Part shown: one piece after another, positions 1 through 10,477 of the stretch
Numbering within the stretch: the stretch's first letter is position 1
How the letters are laid out: each line of letters begins with the position of its first letter
Source of the DNA: Mycoplasma procyoni
GTDB taxonomy: Bacteria; Bacillota_I; Bacilli_A; Mycoplasmatales; Metamycoplasmataceae
DNA: 64,000 nt
NCBI RefSeq assembly: GCF_017052595.1
Contig: NZ_JAFIDB010000003.1
Coordinates: forward strand, 48,460-112,459
Reading direction: 5' to 3'
The notes under the pieces: generated by a model
The model's input: only the letters and a program-made list of their open reading frames with translations
The model's database searches: none
What the model was told of the DNA's origin: nothing
Translations under genes and position numbers: made by a program

Positions 1-1
1 A

Positions 2-919
2 GGAATAGATGGTTATGGACTAAAAGAAGTTTGAGACTATATTTTACAAATACCTGATATTGTCAAAAGAAAGAATCAGGGTCAAAATTTAGCAACTAAT
101 GATGATTTATATACAGAAAAAGTAAAAGAGCTTTATGAAACTGTTGATTCTTATATCGGTGATTATACTAATTGAAGCGACAATTTGAACCCGCAAGAAT
201 ACAAGCAAAAATATAAAGAAGATACAATTAAATTCTTGTATGACAGAATTATGCCGCGCCACGGTGAATCAAACGAAAAATTAAGATTACAGACAGAGAT
301 ATGAGTAAATAACCCTGCAAGACTATTTATTCTTGAAAAAAGTCAAAAAGAAATAGAATCAATTCCTGATTTAAAAAATGCTGCAAGATACTATTCTTCT
401 GTACAAATTCCTTTATTAACAGGTCTATTTATTACAAATAACTTAAAGCTTACGGATTTTATGAAAGCTTATATGGAATACCAAAAATTCCTATTTACTA
501 AAATCAAAGACAAATCAAAAACTATTGAAGAACATTTAACAAACAATGAAGAATTAAAATTCATTATCGAAAGATTATCAAAAGCTGCTAATTTATTCTT
601 AAGTCCTAATAACTTCTTAAGTTCAAAAAGAACTAATATTTGAAATGAGTGAAATAAGAATCCTGACAGAGAAGTTTATGAGTTCATTATTAACCTTTAT
701 AACAATGAAGTTGCTCCTATTTCAATTAAGTTTTTAGGTGAAGATATGAGTCAAATTTCCCCTGGTGCTGTCCATGAAATAATACAAGACTACTTCTATG
801 ATAATGTTTTAACTAAAGGTTTAAGAATCAAGATTCAATTTAGTGAGAGCGAAGTCAATAAAGCTATTGATGAGTTCAAGAAAAAAGCGGCATTTTACCA
901 TTGAAAATACAAAAAATAG
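2..919 (+). CDS. C-terminal part of a putative ABC-3C effector protein (5' end outside window)
   Basis: The reading frame is open from the window edge to TAG at 917-919, with several TGA codons read as Trp. About 305 residues are visible. They are mostly helical and charged, and I recognise no catalytic motif. The call rests on context: 13 nt downstream is a gene that looks like an ABC-three-component middle component 6, and the intact locus at 45172-48073 shows the order effector, middle component, ATPase. The visible part would then be the C-terminal region that contacts the other components, with the effector domain upstream of the window. It could also be an unrelated accessory protein. 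The reading frame is certain; the function is inference. Confidence 0.55.
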
Positions 920-932
920 AGAGTGGTAGATA

Positions 933-1172
933 ATGCTTTTTCCCGATGGTATAGGTGCTAAAGAGACCGTTTATTGAACTGCAGCAATGATTATGAAGTT
1001 TTTAAAAGAAAACGAAGAAAGAAATTGACTTAAAGTTTATAAGTCGATGAAAGAAGAGTTAGATACAGGAATTAAACTATTTTGTCTTTCTTTAAATTGA
1101 CTTTATTTAATAGATAAAATAGATACAGATTTCTATACAAGAAAAAGTTTTAAATGAAATTGAAATTCTTAA
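933..1172 (+). CDS. ABC-three-component system middle component 6-like protein
   Basis: A 79-residue protein starting MLFPDGIGAKETVYW, clearly similar to the 77-residue protein at 46131-46364: both begin ML-PDG-K-T-Y and share the later block LNWLYL followed by I-DF. Small proteins of this kind are the middle component in ABC-3C conflict systems, where an ABC ATPase and an effector act together. Here no ATPase gene follows: a terminator hairpin comes 22 nt after the stop. An ATG at 1154, inside the 3' end of this gene, opens a frame of only 14 codons, in the position where the ATPase begins in the intact locus. The system therefore looks truncated, or its ATPase lies elsewhere. Confidence 0.65.
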
Positions 1173-1193
1173 AAAAGATTAAAAACAATAGGG

Positions 1194-1225
1194 AAACTTA
1201 ACATTTTGGTGTTAGGTTTTTTATT
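1194..1225 (+). terminator. Intrinsic terminator after the truncated ABC-3C unit
   Basis: The 10-bp stem AAACTTAACA / TGTTAGGTTT (1194-1203 and 1210-1219, one G-U pair) has a 6-nt loop and is followed by a T-rich tail. Confidence 0.8.
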
Positions 1226-1242
1226 TATAACTACAAAGATGA

Positions 1243-1248
1243 TATAAT
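1243..1248 (+). promoter_or_regulatory. Candidate -10 box upstream of the Panacea gene
   Basis: A perfect TATAAT lies directly downstream of the preceding terminator and about 84 nt before the ATG at 1332. It is the only consensus -10 in this gap. A GTAAAAT closer to the start is an alternative. Confidence 0.5.
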
Positions 1249-1331
1249 TTTAAAGAGTAGTTCAAAAGAAGAGAAGAAAAATAAGGAAAGGTGCAAATTG
1301 GAATTTAATTTCTAATTTTGCGTATTGTAAA

Positions 1332-1895
1332 ATGAAAAAAATTAAAATTTATAACATAATGAAATATTTAATTTCATATGCAGAAGTTAATCGAATTAAA
1401 AATGCAAAATACAAAACTTGACAGCAAAAATTCTTGTGATTCCTTAATTTTTACTATACAAAAGAAAATAAAGAACAATTATTTACAGAAGATTTTTATG
1501 CTTTTAATTATGGTCCAGTTAGTAGAACTATATTAGATTTGCAGTATCAAAATAATGAAAATCTTTTTCTTTATGAGAGTTGTGAAAAAGCTTGAGAAAT
1601 TGTTAGTGAAGAAAAAACCGAAGATAAAACTCCATTATTAAGATATAAAGATGAGATAGAAATTGAAGAAAAGTTTATTAAAGAGTTTGAAGATAGAAGT
1701 AAATGAGATTTATTTAAGAAAATATTTAATGAGTGCAAAGAAAAAAATCCAAATAAATTAGTTTTTTTATCTCATACTCAATTTTTATGAGAAAGCAAAA
1801 TAGACTTAAGCATAGAAGAGAGAAGAATTTCTCAAGAAGATATAATTAAGGAAGAGACAGATCCTTTGAATCTTCTAAAAGTAAATAATGATTAA
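1332..1895 (+). CDS. Panacea-domain (DUF4065/SocA-like) antitoxin
   Basis: A 187-residue protein. Residues 1-110 fit the Panacea (DUF4065, SocA-like) fold: an N-terminal MKYLISYA helix, the characteristic YKTWQQKFLWF segment, then the FNYGPVS motif and ILDLQYQ. Panacea domains are known as promiscuous antitoxin domains paired with many different toxins (the PanAT systems). The last codons overlap the start of the next gene by 8 nt (ATG at 1888), so the two are translationally coupled, and the partner is probably the membrane protein at 1888-2622. A second Panacea gene in this window, at 62973, has the same core. The family is well supported; the antitoxin role is from family knowledge. Confidence 0.82.
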
Positions 1896-2622
1896 AAATA
1901 AAAAAATAGAACAAGAAAAAGAGTTCAAAGATTTATTAGAAACTATTAACTTCTCAACTTGATTAGAAATAAAAATCGAAATATTGGAAGAATTTAAAAA
2001 ATGATTGAAAAATAATATAGATTTTATTTTTAACAATAGATTGGAAATGATTATTGAAAATATACAAGAAACAGAGAATGTAGATTTTAAGTGAAAACTA
2101 AAAATTATAGATGAAAACTACAATAATTACATTTTAGATGAGAAAGTATTTAATGATAGAAAGTTAGTTGATGCAAAATTTGTTAAAAACGATATTTGAA
2201 TCGACTTGCAAAATGAGTTTAGTTTAATAATTTTAGAAAAAAGAGTTCAAGAACTAAATTCCATAAAAGAATATAAAAACGAATTAGAAGATCATAAGGT
2301 ACAAAATGAAAAAAAATTCAGTCAATTATATTGATTTATTGGTTTTAGTGTCCCTGTTGTTCTTGGTTTCATTACTTTAATTTGAAGCTCAAATTTATTA
2401 ATAACACAGAAAAATAGCGATAGCAGTAATTGAGGAGTTCAAGATTACTGACCTTTCACTTGACAAATTATTACAATCATTTCTTTTGTTTTTCTCTTTA
2501 TAACAGTTTTTACAATATTATTGTTATTTTCAATAAATTGATTTAAAAATAAGAAAGAACGCGAAAGACACAATAAAGACTCAAAAAATAAAACAAATTT
2601 TATATCAAAAAATATAAAATAA
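1888..2622 (+). CDS. Two-TM membrane protein, putative toxin partner of the Panacea antitoxin
   Basis: A 244-residue protein. Residues 1-145 are charged and coiled-coil-like and probably cytoplasmic. Two hydrophobic segments follow: about residues 152-172 (IGFSVPVVLGFITLIW) and about 195-220 (IITIISFVFLFITVFTILLL). The C-terminal tail is short and basic. The gene overlaps the Panacea gene by 8 nt and ends just before a terminator, so the two form a closed bicistronic unit. Membrane-acting proteins are among the known toxins of Panacea systems, which makes this the likely toxin, but no catalytic motif is visible. A degenerate relative of its hydrophobic part follows the second Panacea gene at 63573-63749. 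Confidence 0.7.
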
Positions 2623-2660
2623 TGTATATATGTAGCATTAAGTGAATTTTATAAAAATAT

Positions 2661-2685
2661 CAAGGTTTAACTACCTTGTTTTTTC
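2661..2685 (+). terminator. Intrinsic terminator of the Panacea unit
   Basis: The stem CAAGGT / ACCTTG (2661-2666, 2673-2678) with a 6-nt loop is followed by TTTTTT. Confidence 0.8.
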
Positions 2686-2840
2686 TTTGCAAAAATCTTA
2701 TTTTAATAATTACATTTTCTGTTTTGTTTTTCTCTATTTCTAATTCTTTCGTTCTGGTTCTTTAAGAAATTCCTGCTTTTAGTTTTTTAGCTATGAAGTT
2801 TTATAGAAGATTTAAGCCTAAAAAAAGTGAAGTAATTGTA

Positions 2841-2846
2841 GTATAA
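2841..2846 (+). promoter_or_regulatory. Candidate -10 box for the three-paralogue array
   Basis: TATAAT lies 57 nt upstream of the ATG at 2904. The rest of the gap 2686-2903 is AT-rich and holds nothing else I can support. Confidence 0.55.
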
Positions 2847-2903
2847 TTTATATACATAGTTTAGCATTAAAATACCAAACTTATTTTTTAAAAAAGGAAT
2901 AAT

Positions 2904-3995
2904 ATGAAAAGAACGGATGACAAAAGATTGAAACAAATAATGCCTGAAAAGAACATTCTTTTCAACGAGTTTGAAATGAAAATCGGCAATCATCCTATTA
3001 TTCTATTTACAGACTGATTTGGTGATTTATACTATTTAAAAACAAGAAGTGTTTATGACGGACAAGGTTTTAAAAAAGACAAAACTGAATTTGAAATTGA
3101 AATTCCTGTTTCTGCAATGAAAAAAGAAACTTTACTTGTAAAAGATTTTTATTTAGACACTGCAAGAATCTATAAAATTAAGGAACAAGAATTTGATTTA
3201 ATCTACAACAATGAAAGAATTCCTTTAGTAAGTCATTTAGATTGAGAATATGGAAAAACTGTGTTTAAAGAAGTTTTAAAGAATTTTGAAAAACAACCGC
3301 CTAAAATATCAATAATTGAAGTGTTTTTAAATGATGAATTAGGTAAATTTAATTCTTTTACTATTTATTCTCACGAAGAAATACTTAAACAAGAAGAAAA
3401 TAAATTGAAAACACAAGATAAATGAAATGAAGAAATAGTTATTAAAAAAGCAACAATTTTAGAAAATTCTAAAACTCCATACGCTCAAAACTTTTTAGAA
3501 GATGTTAAAAACTGGACTTATGAAGAATTTTTTGAATACCAAGACGCTTTATTTCAATTTAGACAAAAATGAAAAAATGAAGAAAAGTGGTTAGAAACTC
3601 ATTTTGGAGATAATGAATTTGAAAATTTTTCAACTTATTTTGCAGTTGAAAAAGATATTTTTAGAAGTCATTTAGAACAAATCTTGCTTAACATAGAAGA
3701 TGAAACGACAAAGAAAAATTATGTATTCCAAATAAGGGAAATAGAACTTAATTTACCTAAAGAATTAGAAGAAGAGTACAAAAATATATTTTTCCAAGTT
3801 CTTACAGATAAAGAAATTGCATTTAACTATTTAGAATACATGGTAGAAAGTCTTAAAAAAGAAGATATAAATGATATCAAGCGGGCTTTGGAAGTTTTAA
3901 GTGGAAACTATGATGAAATAGGAGATAATATTGAAAAGAACGAAACTGATAAACAAGAAGAACCAGAAGCAGAAGCGCTGGTAATGAAGATGTAA
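2904..3995 (+). CDS. Tandem paralogue 1 of 3, unknown function (possible MazF/ToxN-like fold at the N-terminus)
   Basis: A 363-residue protein. Residues 1-125 are strongly conserved among the three tandem copies: DKRLKQIM-EKNI-FNEFEMKI, then FTDW-GDLYYLKTRS, an EIEIP segment, and DTARIYKIKE-EFDLIYNNE. The remaining 240 residues diverge and are helical and acidic. The strand-rich N-terminus, ending in a conserved DTARIYKI element, is vaguely reminiscent of the small beta-barrel of MazF/ToxN toxins, where a similar element precedes the last strand. That is a weak structural guess, not a family match. The tail ends EEPEAEALVMKM and is continuous here. The next copy starts 8 nt later behind AAGGAAAG. 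There is no signal peptide or membrane segment. Confidence 0.75.
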
Positions 3996-4003
3996 GGAAA
4001 GTT

Positions 4004-5035
4004 ATGAAAAAAACACAAGACAAAAGATTAAAACAAATAATGCAAGAAAAGAACATCATTTTCAATGAATTTGAAATGAAAATAAGTAATCACCCTATTA
4101 TTATATTTACAGATTGATATGGAGATTTATACTATTTAAAAACAAGGAGTGCCTATGATATTTTCGGCATTAAGAAAGAAAAAGGAAAATTTGAGATTGA
4201 AATTCCTGTTTCAGCAATCACTCAAGAAACCTCAATAACAAAAGATTTTTATTTAGATACTGCAAGAATCTATAAAATTAAAGAAGAAGAGTTTGATTTA
4301 GTTTATAACAATAAAAAGAATGCAACATTATGCATACTAAACAAAGAGTATGGAGATTTAGCGTTTGAAAAAGTAATAGAAAATTTTAATCAACAACCGC
4401 CAATTATTTCTTTTATTGAAGTCATCTTTAATGAAGACAAAAATGCATTTGATTCCTTTACAATTTACTCTCAAGAAGATGTTTTAAAGGAAGAAATAAG
4501 ATATTTAAACAAAAACGCTCCTGAAAATTATGAAAAAATTACTATTGATATCTTACAAAAAAGTCAAATGCCTGAAATCACAGAAAGTCTGAAAGAATTA
4601 AAGCTTTTAATTGAATCTGAACACAAAGATTATATGTTTCAATTTTATGATAGAGAAAATGAACCTGAAGATTTATTAGGTAGTTATTCATTTAAAGACT
4701 TTGATTTTAAAAATATAAAAAGATTTGTTAATCTGGAACAAGAAGAAATAATGGAATCTTTCAACAAAAGACTACAGAATTTTAATACTAAAGGGGAAAT
4801 AAAAGACTTTGTTTTCTTTGTAAGAACTATTGATTTTTTCTTCCCTGAAGAATTAGGTAAATACGAAAATTTAGCCAATAATCTATTAGTTTTATTACGC
4901 GATGAGAAAGTTGAAAAAGACAAAATTTTTAAATTAAAGGAAGCGGCAATTAATAATAAACCAGAAATTATTAGTCAAGTTGTAAAAGAATACACAGATA
5001 AAAATACAGATTCTGTAGAGTTTGAAAACAATTAA
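4004..5035 (+). CDS. Tandem paralogue 2 of 3, unknown function
   Basis: A 343-residue protein with the same 125-residue N-terminal block as its neighbours (FTDWYGDLYYLKTRSAYD, then DTARIYKIKEEEFDLVY) and a divergent acidic helical remainder. The reading frame stops at TAA 5033-5035, but the same frame continues for 14 more sense codons (5036-5080) that reproduce the tail of copy 1 (EEPEAE then MKM) before a second TAA. The first stop therefore looks recent, or is read through. The gene lies between two homologues with very short spacers and is presumably cotranscribed from 2841. Function is not recognised. Confidence 0.72.
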
Positions 5036-5088
5036 ATTGTAGAAGAACCTGAAGCAGAAGTAATAGAAATGAAAATGTAAGGAAATGT

Positions 5089-6108
5089 ATGGAAAAAGAA
5101 AATGATAAAAGATTAAAACAAATAACGCAAGAAAAGAACATTATATTCAATGAATTTGAAATGAAAATAGATAATAACCCTATTATTCTTTTTACAGATT
5201 GATATGGAGATTTGTATTATTTAAAAACAAGAAGTTCATATGATAAGCAAGGTTTAAAAAAAGATAAAACTAAATATGAATTAGAAATTCCTGCTTCAGC
5301 AATGAAAGAAAAAACTTTAATTGTAAAAGACCTCTATATAGATACAGCAAGAATATACAAAATCAAAGAAAAGGAATTTGATTTAATCTACAACAATGAA
5401 AAAATTCCTTTAGTAAGTCATTTAAATTGAGAATACGGTAGAATGGTTTTTGAAGAAGTTTTAGCCAATTTTGAAAAACAACCGCCTGAAATTTCATTGA
5501 TTGAAGTATTCTTTAATGAAGAATCTAATAATTTTAACCACTCTGTTTTATTTACAAATAGCAGGGTTTTAGAGCAAGAAAGAAAATTATTAGCAACCAA
5601 AAAGATAAAAATAGATAATTTTTATGAAAAAGCTAAAATTTTAGTTGGTAAAAGCAATAATGAAAATACTTTTAAAATACTTGATGAAATTAAAGGTAAT
5701 ATAAATAGTGAGTTTAGAGATTATTCTTTCAATTCTTTTTATGATGAAGAAGAACAAAATAAAATAGATATTTCATTTAATGATTTAGATTTTATTAAAT
5801 TTACTTCATTAACAAATTTATATATTGATAATTTTAGGCTTAAATTTAATCAAAAATTAGAAACTTTTGATGAGTATGAAGAAAAGGAAGAATATGTTTC
5901 ATCTATTAGAAAAATAGAATTTTACTTACCCAAAGAATTAGAAATGAAAGAAATAGCTGATTTGCTTGTTTTAGTAGTTGATGATAAAATAAAATTAGAA
6001 GAAATTAAAAGGCTTGGTGATGTAATTTTTAAGCGAAATATAAATGAAATTAATGATATTATTAATTCTTTTGCTGACAAATATTTAGGTTTTGTAGAAG
6101 CAGAATAA
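5089..6108 (+). CDS. Tandem paralogue 3 of 3, unknown function
   Basis: A 339-residue protein. The ATG at 5089 was chosen because it yields the conserved start DKRLKQI shared with the other copies; an ATG 4 nt upstream is in another frame and closes quickly. The N-terminal block (FTDWYGDLYYLKTRSSYD, IDTARIYKIKEKEFDLIYNNEK) is the best conserved of the three. The C-terminal half is acidic and helical. The protein ends EAE at TAA 6106-6108, and the same frame then continues directly into a helix-turn-helix segment (6109-6342). The longer form, if made, would be a fusion with a DNA-binding domain. Function is unknown. Confidence 0.72.
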
Positions 6109-6342
6109 AATGATAGTCAAAAATCTAAATTAAGCATTCAACAAAGAAGAGATGAAATTATTAATCTAATTTCAAACAAAAAGAACATAACATCTTTAGA
6201 AATAAAAGACGTTTTCAATATTTCATCCGCCACTCTAAAAAGAGATCTTAAACAATTAAGAGAAGAAAACAGGATTGAATACATAGGAAGTTCAAAAAAC
6301 GGATATTGATTAATTAAAACAAGCAAAGATGACAATAAATAA
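6109..6342 (+). CDS. DeoR-type winged helix-turn-helix fragment or readthrough domain
   Basis: About 77 codons are open and encode a recognisable winged helix-turn-helix: QQRRDEIINLISNKKNIT, then LEIKDVFNISSATLKRDLKQL, a short wing and GYWLIK. This is the fold of DeoR-like N-terminal DNA-binding domains. There is no in-frame ATG, GTG or TTG. The segment continues the frame of paralogue 3 after a single TAA, so it may be expressed by readthrough, by reinitiation at a rare ATT codon near 6136, or not at all. If expressed it could autoregulate the array. The domain is well supported; its expression is not. Confidence 0.5.
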
Positions 6343-6350
6343 TTTTGTAT

Positions 6351-6365
6351 TATAATTAGTCTATG
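6351..6365 (+). promoter_or_regulatory. -10 box abutting an ATG (probable leaderless transcript)
   Basis: TATAAT at 6351-6356 ends 6 nt before the ATG at 6363. The expected transcription start coincides with the start codon, so no Shine-Dalgarno site can be present. Confidence 0.55.
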
Positions 6366-6542
6366 GAAAAACTACTATCATCAAAAAGAACTACTAAAAG
6401 AAAACAAAATAACAAAAAGAAAAAGAAACCTGTAACTTGAAATGATTTCACGAGAGATGAATTAATAGATATTGCCAAAAGATACCAAGAAATTAATGGT
6501 GATTTAGGACCTATTAAAAAGAAAAGTGAGTGAAATATTTAA
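6363..6542 (+). CDS. Small basic protein, unknown function
   Basis: A 59-residue, very basic protein with an N-terminal lysine/arginine tract and the core WNDFTRDELIDIAKRYQEI. It contains two TGA Trp codons. The core loosely resembles the N-terminal leader of IS3-family OrfA proteins from mycoplasmas, so this may be a relic of an insertion sequence, but no further transposase sequence follows. It has its own TATAAT and a terminator, so it forms a complete small transcription unit. Function is not recognised. Confidence 0.5.
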
Positions 6543-6566
6543 GTTTGTTTTCTAAAACTAATACTT

Positions 6567-6617
6567 AAAAAATAACCGAAAAAGCCTGATATACAGTACT
6601 TTTAGGTTATTTTTTGT
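6567..6617 (+). terminator. Intrinsic terminator with long stem
   Basis: AAAAAATAACC (6567-6577) pairs perfectly with GGTTATTTTTT (6605-6615). The loop region is 27 nt. Confidence 0.7.
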
Positions 6618-6693
6618 TTAAAGTGGGAAGGTTAAAAAATAATTTAAATAACAAAAAATTAGTAGTAAAATCATTCAGAAAGATCATATATTA

Positions 6694-6721
6694 ATCTACA
6701 GAATATTTTCTGTAGATTTTA
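6694..6721 (+). terminator. Second hairpin terminator upstream of the helicase unit
   Basis: A perfect 10-bp stem ATCTACAGAA / TTCTGTAGAT (6694-6703, 6708-6717) with a TATT loop is followed by TTTT. It insulates the helicase operon from upstream transcription. Confidence 0.7.
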
Positions 6722-6738
6722 TTATTCTGGCTTTTTGC

Positions 6739-6766
6739 TTTGCAAAAAAAAAAAAAAAACTAAAAT
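6739..6766 (+). promoter_or_regulatory. Promoter with a 16-A homopolymer in the spacer, probable phase-variable switch
   Basis: A -35-like TTTGCA (6739-6744) and a -10-like TAAAAT (6761-6766) are separated by 16 nt consisting of A residues plus one C. The full run is 16 A at 6744-6759. Slippage in such a run would change the spacer and so the promoter strength, as is known for mycoplasma surface-protein promoters. An alternative -10 is TATAGA at 6773. The ATG of the helicase follows at 6790 behind AAGGAG. Confidence 0.5.
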
Positions 6767-6789
6767 TGAAATTATAGATAAGGAGAAAA

Positions 6790-9700
6790 ATGGAAAGCAT
6801 TTATATAACATTTGAAAGAGAAATAATTAAGAAAAAAATAGACAAAAAAAGAGATCAAAATATCGCTGGAGGAAATCCTAATTTTCTGGATTTACTAAAA
6901 ACTTTTCATAAACTCAATATAGAAAACGTAGAAGATGCATTCAATTACATTAAAACGCTATTTGAATTAACAACAAATAAGGATTATGAGTTTGAAACGA
7001 TAAATATGAGTTTGAACTCTAATTGAATAAGCGAAGTGTATTCAGGAATGAAAAACGAAGTAGATTGTTACTTTTATTTAATAATTCAAAGAAAAGACGG
7101 TAATGAAGATTTTTTATTTAATTATCATAAAGGTGTGAGTCTGGGGTTTAAATTACGAATAATGAACGAAGGAATGCAAATATTATGAAAAATCAGAGAT
7201 TTAAACTCTATTTCATTTTTTAGACATTCTGTGGAGTTTGATCAAAAAAATGAAAGTTATAAAATTATTATAAATGATGCTCAAAATTCAGATAATAGTC
7301 ACCTGAATCTAAAATATTTTTCAAATTTTGATACAAATTTTGAAAGAAGAATCAAACTTTCTAAAGAAGAAAGAAGTGGCGACGAAACAATTAATTTCTT
7401 TAAATGGAAAAATTTAATTCATTTATATAATAAAACATATTCAAAACGAGAAGGTGTTGTAACTGAATTTCTGTTTTCTTTGGATAATAAAGAAGAAACT
7501 CTCAACTTTGATGAAATAGAAGAAAGAATAAAAAACGAAAAACTTTTCATTCTTTCTACAAATGAAGAACTATTAATTGATAAAAGCTGATATTTAAGTA
7601 TGCCAGGAAATCCTGAATCTGAATTTACAAATTTCGAAATTGATTTGAATCCGAAATTTACATCAATGGAAGAAATAAAAGAAAAATTAAAAGAAAATGA
7701 ATTTTTCGATATAGAAAAAGAAATAGAAAATAAAAAAGAAAATAACAAACAATTAGAGAGAAATATAAGAGATTTAAATTATGAAATTCAAAATATTAAT
7801 ACTGTTATTTCACAAAAAGAAAGCAAAATAAAATTATACAAACCATTCATTCTTCGTTCTAAAGTAACTTATGATGATATTGCTGGGGCAAGTTATCTTG
7901 AATTGGTTGAAGCTGGAATAGTTGAAAAAGAGGAAAAAGAATTAAGACAAGAAAGATTAAATAAAAGGAAAGAAATTTCAAATCAAATTCAGCAATTAAA
8001 AAACGAACTTTCACAAAAGGAAAATGAATTATCAAAAGAAAGAAAGAAAATAGAAAATAATAATTGAGTGATAAAAGAAAAAGAAGATAAAAAAGAAGAA
8101 ATTAATAATTTTATTGAATCTATTCCTGAAAATTTATATTTTTATAATGTAAGAAAAATTACTACAAAAAATGAAAATGAAGATAGTGAAGTAAATTTTA
8201 AATTCAAAAGACTGAATGCCTGAGAAAATAAAACTATTCAAGAATTGATGTGATTTTTTCCAAATGATATTGGAAAAATTATGAAAATTAATAGATATAA
8301 AAATGCACTTGATAATATTGTTGATGGTTATTATAAAAATCCATATCTTTTAATATCTATATTTAATGAAAGAAAAATTTCTAATCAATCATTAAAAAGT
8401 GCAGAAAAATCATTAGAAGAATCGGGAGTGATCAAAAAACATAACTTAAATGAAAGACAAGCTCTTGCGCTTAAAAAAGCAGTTGCAACACAGGATACTT
8501 TCTTTTTACAAGGCCCTCCAGGTACGGGTAAAACACAAACAATTTCTGCAATTATTGAACATGAAATCTTTGAAAATAATGTTGTTTTAATAACATCTTC
8601 AACTCACGAAGCTATTTCTAATGCTTTAGAGAGAGTAGATAATGTAACAAAAAATAATCCCAATGTAATAATTTACAAGGGATCAAATGCTTTTTCTTCT
8701 AAAACAGAGCAATTCGGAGAAGAAAAACTATATTCCAATTTTCTAAATAAAATAGATAACTCCATATTACAAAAAGATTCAAATGCAACGATAAATAGCT
8801 TTATAAAACAAATCGATAACTTAATTTCAGAAAGCGAGCAATTGGGAAAAAACAATATTTTAAATTTATATATAGTTAATATAGAAACTAAAATTAATTC
8901 TATTTTAGATAAAAAAGAAAGCAATTTATACAAAATAATTGAAGATTATATATCACCTAGAATGATAAGAGAGGGCAATAAAGAAAAAATTGTTGATGAA
9001 TTTAAAAAAGTTATGAGTGAAGAGATAGAAAACTTAGATAAGTTCGAAATTTTAATTAACAACATAAAGGAAAGTTTTCCTAATGTAATAAATAAATCGA
9101 ATAATATTGAAGACTTAAAAAAAGAACTTGAAGAAATTAAAAAGTCATCAAAAAATAAAGATAATTTAAGTGATTTAATTTCTAAATACAATGAAAAATA
9201 TAAAGACAGAGATAAAAATGAACAAATTAAAAGTGATGATGAAGATGAATTTTTAAATTATGTTTTAGATAAAAATCTTATAAATGTAATAGGAATTACA
9301 ACAAGTGCTAAACCTTGTATTAAAAATAAAGATTTATATTTGGATTACAACGTTGATACTGTAATTATAGATGAAATTTCTAAATCAAGCACTCCCGAAA
9401 TATTCTCAAGAATTTTATTGTCAAATAAAGTTATTTTTTCTGGAGATTACAAACAATTACCGCCATCGAATGAATTTACCGAAGCAGAAATGCAAAGGAT
9501 GTTCGAAAATAAAAGAGAATTTTTAAAATTTTACAAAGAAAACACCTTCAAAGAGCGACAAGATTTCCAGGATCACATTGAACAATTATTTAAAACTTCA
9601 TTTTTTGACCGCAAAATTAACAAGATTAGAAAACAAAGCGAGGTTGATTCTTTGAATAAAAATTATGAACACTTAACGGAGAGTCATAGATTTAATAAAT

Positions 9701-10476
9701 CTATAATGGAGTTAGTAAATTTATATTATGACAAAGATGAAAAACTGGAAATTCCAAAGAATTCAAAGCATAAATTCGAAGAAAAAATAAATATAAAAAT
9801 AGATGGTCAAAATTATAACATTGCAGAAACTATTTTAGTTGATACCACTTATTTAAGTGATAAATTCAAAGACAAATTAATTAGAGAATACAAAATTAAT
9901 ATACCTTTTAACGGAAATAGTTTTGATCAAAATGGAGAGAAAAATCTTTTATTAAATAAAAATGGGAATATTACGTTGAAGGAAGGTACATATAATGAAT
10001 ACAACATTAGTATTATTATAGAAATTTTACATTCTATTTTTGAAGAGTATGGAATCGAATATAAAGATGATATAGGGATTATTTGTTTAACAAGAAGTCA
10101 AGCTACCGTTCTTAAAAAATATCTTGAATTAGATGAAAATAAGAAATTAAAAGTTCTGAAAATTAAAGTTGATACAATCGATAACTTTCAAGGAAGAGAA
10201 AAGAAAATAGTAATAGTAGATTTTATAAGAGCAAAAAATAAGCTTAACAAAAATTTCATTTCTGAACCTAAAGGGAAGAGAAATATTGAATTTTTAAAAG
10301 AAGAAAATAGGATTAATGTCGCAATTTCTAGAGCACAAAATGCGATGATTTTAATTGGGAGTTTTAGATATTATGACCAAGAAGCTATTCAAGAGAAGGG
10401 AAATCTTTTAAGAAAAATTTGAAAACAATTTAATGATATTAATGAAGCAAATATTATAAAAATGGAGGAAAAATAA
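6790..10476 (+). CDS. Large SF1 helicase (UPF1/Dna2-like), first gene of a four-gene candidate defence system
   Basis: A 1228-residue protein with Trp encoded by TGA. Residues 1-500 are a novel N-terminal region with a long coiled coil around 300-430. The C-terminal part is a superfamily 1B-type helicase: LNERQ Q-motif (~553), Walker A GPPGTGKTQT (~575), motif II VIIDEIS (~858), motif III SGDYKQLPP (~882), and near the C-terminus DTIDNFQGREKKIVIV (~1128) and RINVAISRAQNAM (~1175). Such helicases unwind or translocate on nucleic acid using ATP and are frequent in phage-defence loci. The start follows AAGGAGAAAA. The next gene begins 1 nt after the stop, so the operon is tightly coupled. The N-terminal half probably recruits the neighbours. 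The helicase call is secure; the pathway is inferred. Confidence 0.9.
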
Positions 10477-10477
10477 A

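Noticed and set aside
6363..6542. Insertion sequence at the small basic gene
   Set aside because: Only a vague likeness to IS3 OrfA leaders. No inverted repeats, OrfB or target duplication were seen.
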